Made by a program: the position numbers and the translations under genes. Positions 10,716-13,665 of a DNA stretch of 13,665 nucleotides are shown in pieces (position 1 is the first letter of the stretch; each line of letters starts with the position of its first letter). This DNA is from Candidatus Liptonbacteria bacterium (lineage in GTDB: Bacteria; Patescibacteriota; Minisyncoccia; UBA6257; 2-01-FULL-56-20): the NCBI GenBank assembly GCA_016212635.1, contig JACRFR010000035.1, forward strand, positions 1-13,665, given 5' to 3'. The notes beneath the pieces were generated by a model. It made no database searches and was not told where the DNA came from. It was given only the letters and a program-made list of their open reading frames with translations.

Positions 10716-13665
10716 ATGTCCCAGGAGGTGTTTCAGAAGGCCTATCGAAAATTAAATCCCCGCCAGAAGGAGGCGGTGGATACTTTGGATGGCCCGGTTA
10801 TGGTTATCGCCGGACCGGGGACGGGCAAGACCGAGATCCTAACCTTGCGGATCGCCAATATCTTACAGCAGACCGACACGCCGCCGGACGCGATCCTGGC
10901 GCTGACCTTCACCGAGTCCGCCACGGCCAATGTGCGGCGCCGTTTGGTCGCGCTCATCGGCTCGCGCGGCTATTACGTGCGCATCCACACTTTCCACGGT
11001 TTTTGCAATCGGGTCATCCAGGAGTATCCGGAACACTTCCCCAAGATAATCGGCGGGCGGGCGGCGAGCGAGGTGGAACAAATCGCGATCTTGCGCGGCA
11101 TCATCACGGAACATCACTGGCAGCACTTGAAACCCTTCGGCAATCAGTTCTTTTTCATCGGCGACATTCTGCGCTCCATTCAGTATCTTAAGAAAGAGGG
11201 TTTAGCCGCGCCGGACTTCGTCCAAACATTGGAACAAGATAAGGCCGCCTTAGCGGCTCGTCCTGATCTTTTGCACGAACGCGGGCCGCACGCGGGCAAA
11301 ATGAAGAGGGAGTATCAAAAACGCCGCAAGGAGTTAGAGCAAAATACGGAATTGGCGGCGGCCTACGCGGCTTATCAAAAAGAGCTGCGCCGCCGAGATT
11401 TATACGACTACGAGGATATGATTTTGGAAGTAGTCGAGGCGCTTACGGAGCAGGAAGATTTCCGGCTGGAACTGCAGGAACAGCACCACTACTTTTTGGT
11501 GGACGAACACCAAGACACCAACGGCGCCCAAAACCGGGTACTGGAGCTTTTGGCCAGCTTTTATCCCAACCCCAACATCTTCGTGGTGGGCGACGAGAAA
11601 CAGGCCATCTATCGCTTCCAGGGCGCCAGCTTGGAGAACTTCTTATATTTTCAAAAACGCTACCCGGAGGCCAAGCTGATCTATCTCGCCGAGAATTACC
11701 GTTCCACCCAGGCGATCTTGGATTCGGCGCAATCCTTGATCCGCAAAAACACAGCCACGCTGGACGCGCCGCTTAAGGCTAACCGCAAGGAGTCTGGGGA
11801 ACGTATCGTGGTAGCCACGCTCCGGACCGCCGAGGCGGAGACTTGGTACGTGGCCGATGCCGTGGAATCCCTGCTCCGGACTGACATGCCACCAGAGGAA
11901 ATCGCAATTCTCTACCGGGACAATCGCGACGCTTATCCCTTTGCGGACGTTTTCGCCAAGCGCGGCATCCCGTACCAGATAGAATCCCAGCAAAACTTAC
12001 TGGAGGACGTGGAGATCCGAAAATTGATCACCTATCTGGAAGCGGTGGACCAACCTGCGAACGATGTTAAGCTGACCAACGTTTTACACTTAGATTTTCT
12101 AGACGTGCCCCCGCTCGACTTGTATCGGTTGCTCACCGTTCGGGAAGAACGCCAGGTGCCGCTTTACCGGCTGCTGGCGCGCGCCGCGGAACTCGCCGCG
12201 TTAGACCTGGAAGCGAGTGAGCGTCTACAGAATGTCCATCGTAGCCTGATCCTTCTTCACCGGCGCAGTCGCAACCTTAATTTTCTCGCCTTCTTTGAGG
12301 AAGCTACACGGGAGTCGGGATTTTTAAATCACCTTTTGTCGCAACCGGACGCGGTGGCGCAACTAGCCAAACTTTCAGGCCTGTATCAGGAAATCAAACG
12401 CCTGGTGGGCAATCAAGGCGGCTATCGGCTGGCCGATTTTATCGAACATCTGCAAATTTTGCGCGAACACCACGTGGCGCTCTCGCTTAAGGCACGGTCG
12501 CAACCGGGACGGGTACGGCTCATGACCGCCCATCGGGCCAAGGGTCTGGAGTTCGATGCGGTCTTTGTGGTCAACGCGGTGGACGGCCACTGGGGTAACC
12601 GGCGGAGCCCCAGCCATTTCCACTTGTCGGTCAAGACCAGTTTTGATACCAGTAAATTAGAGAAGAATGAAGACGAACGGCGTTTGTTCTACATGGCTAT
12701 GACCCGAGCGCGGCGACTGGTTTATGTAACGAACGCCACGGAGTCCGCCGATGGCCGGGAACAGGTCCCCGCCCAGTTCATCGACGAGATCCGGCCGGAG
12801 TTGCTGGATCGGCAAGACACAGTGGGGTGGCAGGCGAACTTTGATCTGCATCCGGAACAGTTATTCGCCCTGCACCGTCCTGTCCCGAGCCGGATCGAGG
12901 GGGCTTACTCTGGTGCGGGGCTTGGTCCCCGAGATGCAAATCGGCCCGCAGACACCGAACGCAACTTTGTGCGGGAACTTTTCCTGGGCCAGGGTTTCTC
13001 GGTCACGGCTTTGAATAATTACCTGTCTTGTCCCTGGAAGTACTTCTATTTGAACTTAGTGCGCCTGCCACGCGCGCCGTCTCGGCCGCAAGTTTTCGGT
13101 ATGGCGGTGCACGGCGCCTTGCAGAGGTTCTTTGATGCGCGCCAGAGCGGACAAGAGGCCGGATCGGATTTTTTGCTAGACGGTTTCCGGCGAGAACTTC
13201 GGCGGCATCCGTTGACCAAAGCCGATCAGGAACTGGTGCTCGCTAAGGGCGAGGCTATTCTGCCGCGATATTACAGTGCTCACTCTGCGGATTGGAACTA
13301 TCGCACGATCAACGAGTATCAGATCCGCGGCGTTCAGCTGACTCCCGAGATAAGACTAACCGGCAAGCTGGATAAGCTGGAGTTGCAGCCGGATCCGCAC
13401 GCGGTGGTCGTGGTGGATTACAAAGTGAAACAGCCCGAAAGTCGAAATTGGATCGAGGGCAAGACCGCCGGCTCCTCCGGGGATATGAAGCGCCAGCTGA
13501 TTTTTTATCGCTTGTTGCTGGACAAGTTTACTCCGCACCAGAGTAAACACGGTGCGGGGCTTGCCCAGCACCAGAGTAAACACGGTGCGGGGCTTGCCCA
13601 GCACCAGAGTAAACACGGTGCGGGGCTTGCCCAGCACCAGAGTAAACACGGTGCGGGGCTTGCCC
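10716..13665 (+). CDS. UvrD/PcrA-type helicase fused to RecB-like nuclease (3' partial)
   Basis: At least 983 codons, open at the window end. Helicase motifs: Walker A GPGTGKT (33-39), motif Ia LTFTESATANVRRRL, Walker B YFLVDEHQDTN (259-269), motif III VGDEKQAIYRFQGAS, motif IV ENYRST, motif V RLMTAHRAKGLEFD (about 601-614) and motif VI RLFYMAMTRAR. It is a superfamily 1A 3'-5' DNA translocase. After a linker comes a PD-(D/E)XK nuclease domain: SCPWKYFY, then H799 in GMAVHGAL, D886 in GKLDKLE, D901 and K903 in VVVDYKVK, and QLIFY (Q927, Y931). This layout matches AddA/RecB-like repair or end-processing enzymes. From residue 941 the frame runs through a tandem repeat of HQSKHGAGLAQ, continuing to the edge, so the true C-terminus is unseen. 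The ATG is supported by the extended -10 promoter just upstream; the frame is continuous with no frameshift. Confidence 0.92.
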   Translation, partial: MSQEVFQKAYRKLNPRQKEAVDTLDGPVMVIAGPGTGKTEILTLRIANILQQTDTPPDAILALTFTESATANVRRRLVALIGSRGYYVRIHTFHGFCNRVIQEYPEHFPKIIGGRAASEVEQIAILRGIITEHHWQHLKPFGNQFFFIGDILRSIQYLKKEGLAAPDFVQTLEQDKAALAARPDLLHERGPHAGKMKREYQKRRKELEQNTELAAAYAAYQKELRRRDLYDYEDMILEVVEALTEQEDFRLELQEQHHYFLVDEHQDTNGAQNRVLELLASFYPNPNIFVVGDEKQAIYRFQGASLENFLYFQKRYPEAKLIYLAENYRSTQAILDSAQSLIRKNTATLDAPLKANRKESGERIVVATLRTAEAETWYVADAVESLLRTDMPPEEIAILYRDNRDAYPFADVFAKRGIPYQIESQQNLLEDVEIRKLITYLEAVDQPANDVKLTNVLHLDFLDVPPLDLYRLLTVREERQVPLYRLLARAAELAALDLEASERLQNVHRSLILLHRRSRNLNFLAFFEEATRESGFLNHLLSQPDAVAQLAKLSGLYQEIKRLVGNQGGYRLADFIEHLQILREHHVALSLKARSQPGRVRLMTAHRAKGLEFDAVFVVNAVDGHWGNRRSPSHFHLSVKTSFDTSKLEKNEDERRLFYMAMTRARRLVYVTNATESADGREQVPAQFIDEIRPELLDRQDTVGWQANFDLHPEQLFALHRPVPSRIEGAYSGAGLGPRDANRPADTERNFVRELFLGQGFSVTALNNYLSCPWKYFYLNLVRLPRAPSRPQVFGMAVHGALQRFFDARQSGQEAGSDFLLDGFRRELRRHPLTKADQELVLAKGEAILPRYYSAHSADWNYRTINEYQIRGVQLTPEIRLTGKLDKLELQPDPHAVVVVDYKVKQPESRNWIEGKTAGSSGDMKRQLIFYRLLLDKFTPHQSKHGAGLAQHQSKHGAGLAQHQSKHGAGLAQHQSKHGAGLA
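12906..12930 (+). repeat. Segment related to the 3' tandem repeat, in the helicase-nuclease linker
   Basis: GGTGCGGGGCTTG (12912-12924) is identical to part of the 33-bp unit at the window end, and TACTCTGGTG (12906-12915) is the reverse complement of CACCAGAGTA from the same unit. It is read in frame as YSGAGLGP. It lies between the helicase domain and the first nuclease motif. Confidence 0.55.
13535..13665 (+). repeat. 33-bp tandem repeat, at least four copies, translated in frame
   Basis: Units at 13535-13567, 13568-13600 and 13601-13633, then 32 of 33 bases at 13634-13665, all identical. Each contains a GGTGC/GCACC stem across the unit junction and encodes HQSKHGAGLAQ. The array touches the window edge, so the copy number is a minimum. 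Confidence 0.95.

Noticed and set aside
10643..11191. 182-codon + strand frame upstream of and overlapping the helicase start
   Set aside because: It starts inside the MITE-like element and overlaps Walker A in another frame; the translation is low-complexity and Arg/His-rich.
13535..13665. CRISPR array
   Set aside because: The 33-bp units are contiguous with no unique spacers and are translated in frame in a nuclease gene; no cas genes are seen.

Overview
The window reads as accessory-rich chromosome from a member of the Candidate Phyla Radiation (Patescibacteria); the class cannot be resolved. This rests on family recognition, not on a search: a TraD/VirD4-like ATPase with the companion protein that usually precedes it in these genomes, and a many-cysteine zinc-ribbon protein of a type I associate with these lineages. 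Genes end in TAG, TAA and TGA, so the standard bacterial code fits. No gene has a convincing Shine-Dalgarno sequence. Three genes have a -10 element only 6-9 bases before the ATG, which implies leaderless or nearly leaderless mRNAs. All eight genes are on the + strand.

Layout. 1-693: C-terminal part of the ATPase-companion protein, cut by the window edge. 716-1273: two-helix membrane protein with a HEPN-like RX4H motif. 1274-1660: nested repeats, namely two adjacent elements with shared terminal inverted repeats, inserted in an older 43-bp repeat. 1661-3130: TraD-like ATPase. 3233-3541: divergent CutA. 3754-5580: 608-aa multi-zinc-ribbon protein with a 48-bp palindrome inserted in frame. 5819-8413: complete M1 zinc aminopeptidase. 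8472-9041: class I glutamine-amidotransferase-like protein that has lost its catalytic residues. 9042-9795: gene-free repeat region ending in a strong promoter overlapped by a palindrome. 9796-10278: small exported or anchored protein of unknown function. 10279-10715: more palindromes and a second copy of a ~130-bp element. 10716 to the end: UvrD-type helicase fused to a RecB-like nuclease, still open at the window edge inside a 33-bp tandem repeat that is translated in frame.

How the genes relate. The first two genes and the ATPase probably form the usual Patescibacteria DNA-translocation or envelope-ATPase neighbourhood, here separated by repeat insertions. The aminopeptidase and the amidotransferase-like gene are 58 bp apart and may be co-transcribed. 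The other genes look like single units. No relaxase, transposase, CRISPR array, tRNA or rRNA was seen.

The most striking feature is the repeat ecology. Several palindromic families are nested in one another. Distinct terminal inverted repeats enclose similar cargo that starts GTCAT and ends ATGAC. At least two palindrome-containing repeats have entered protein-coding sequence without breaking the frame, comparable in principle to Rickettsia palindromic elements.
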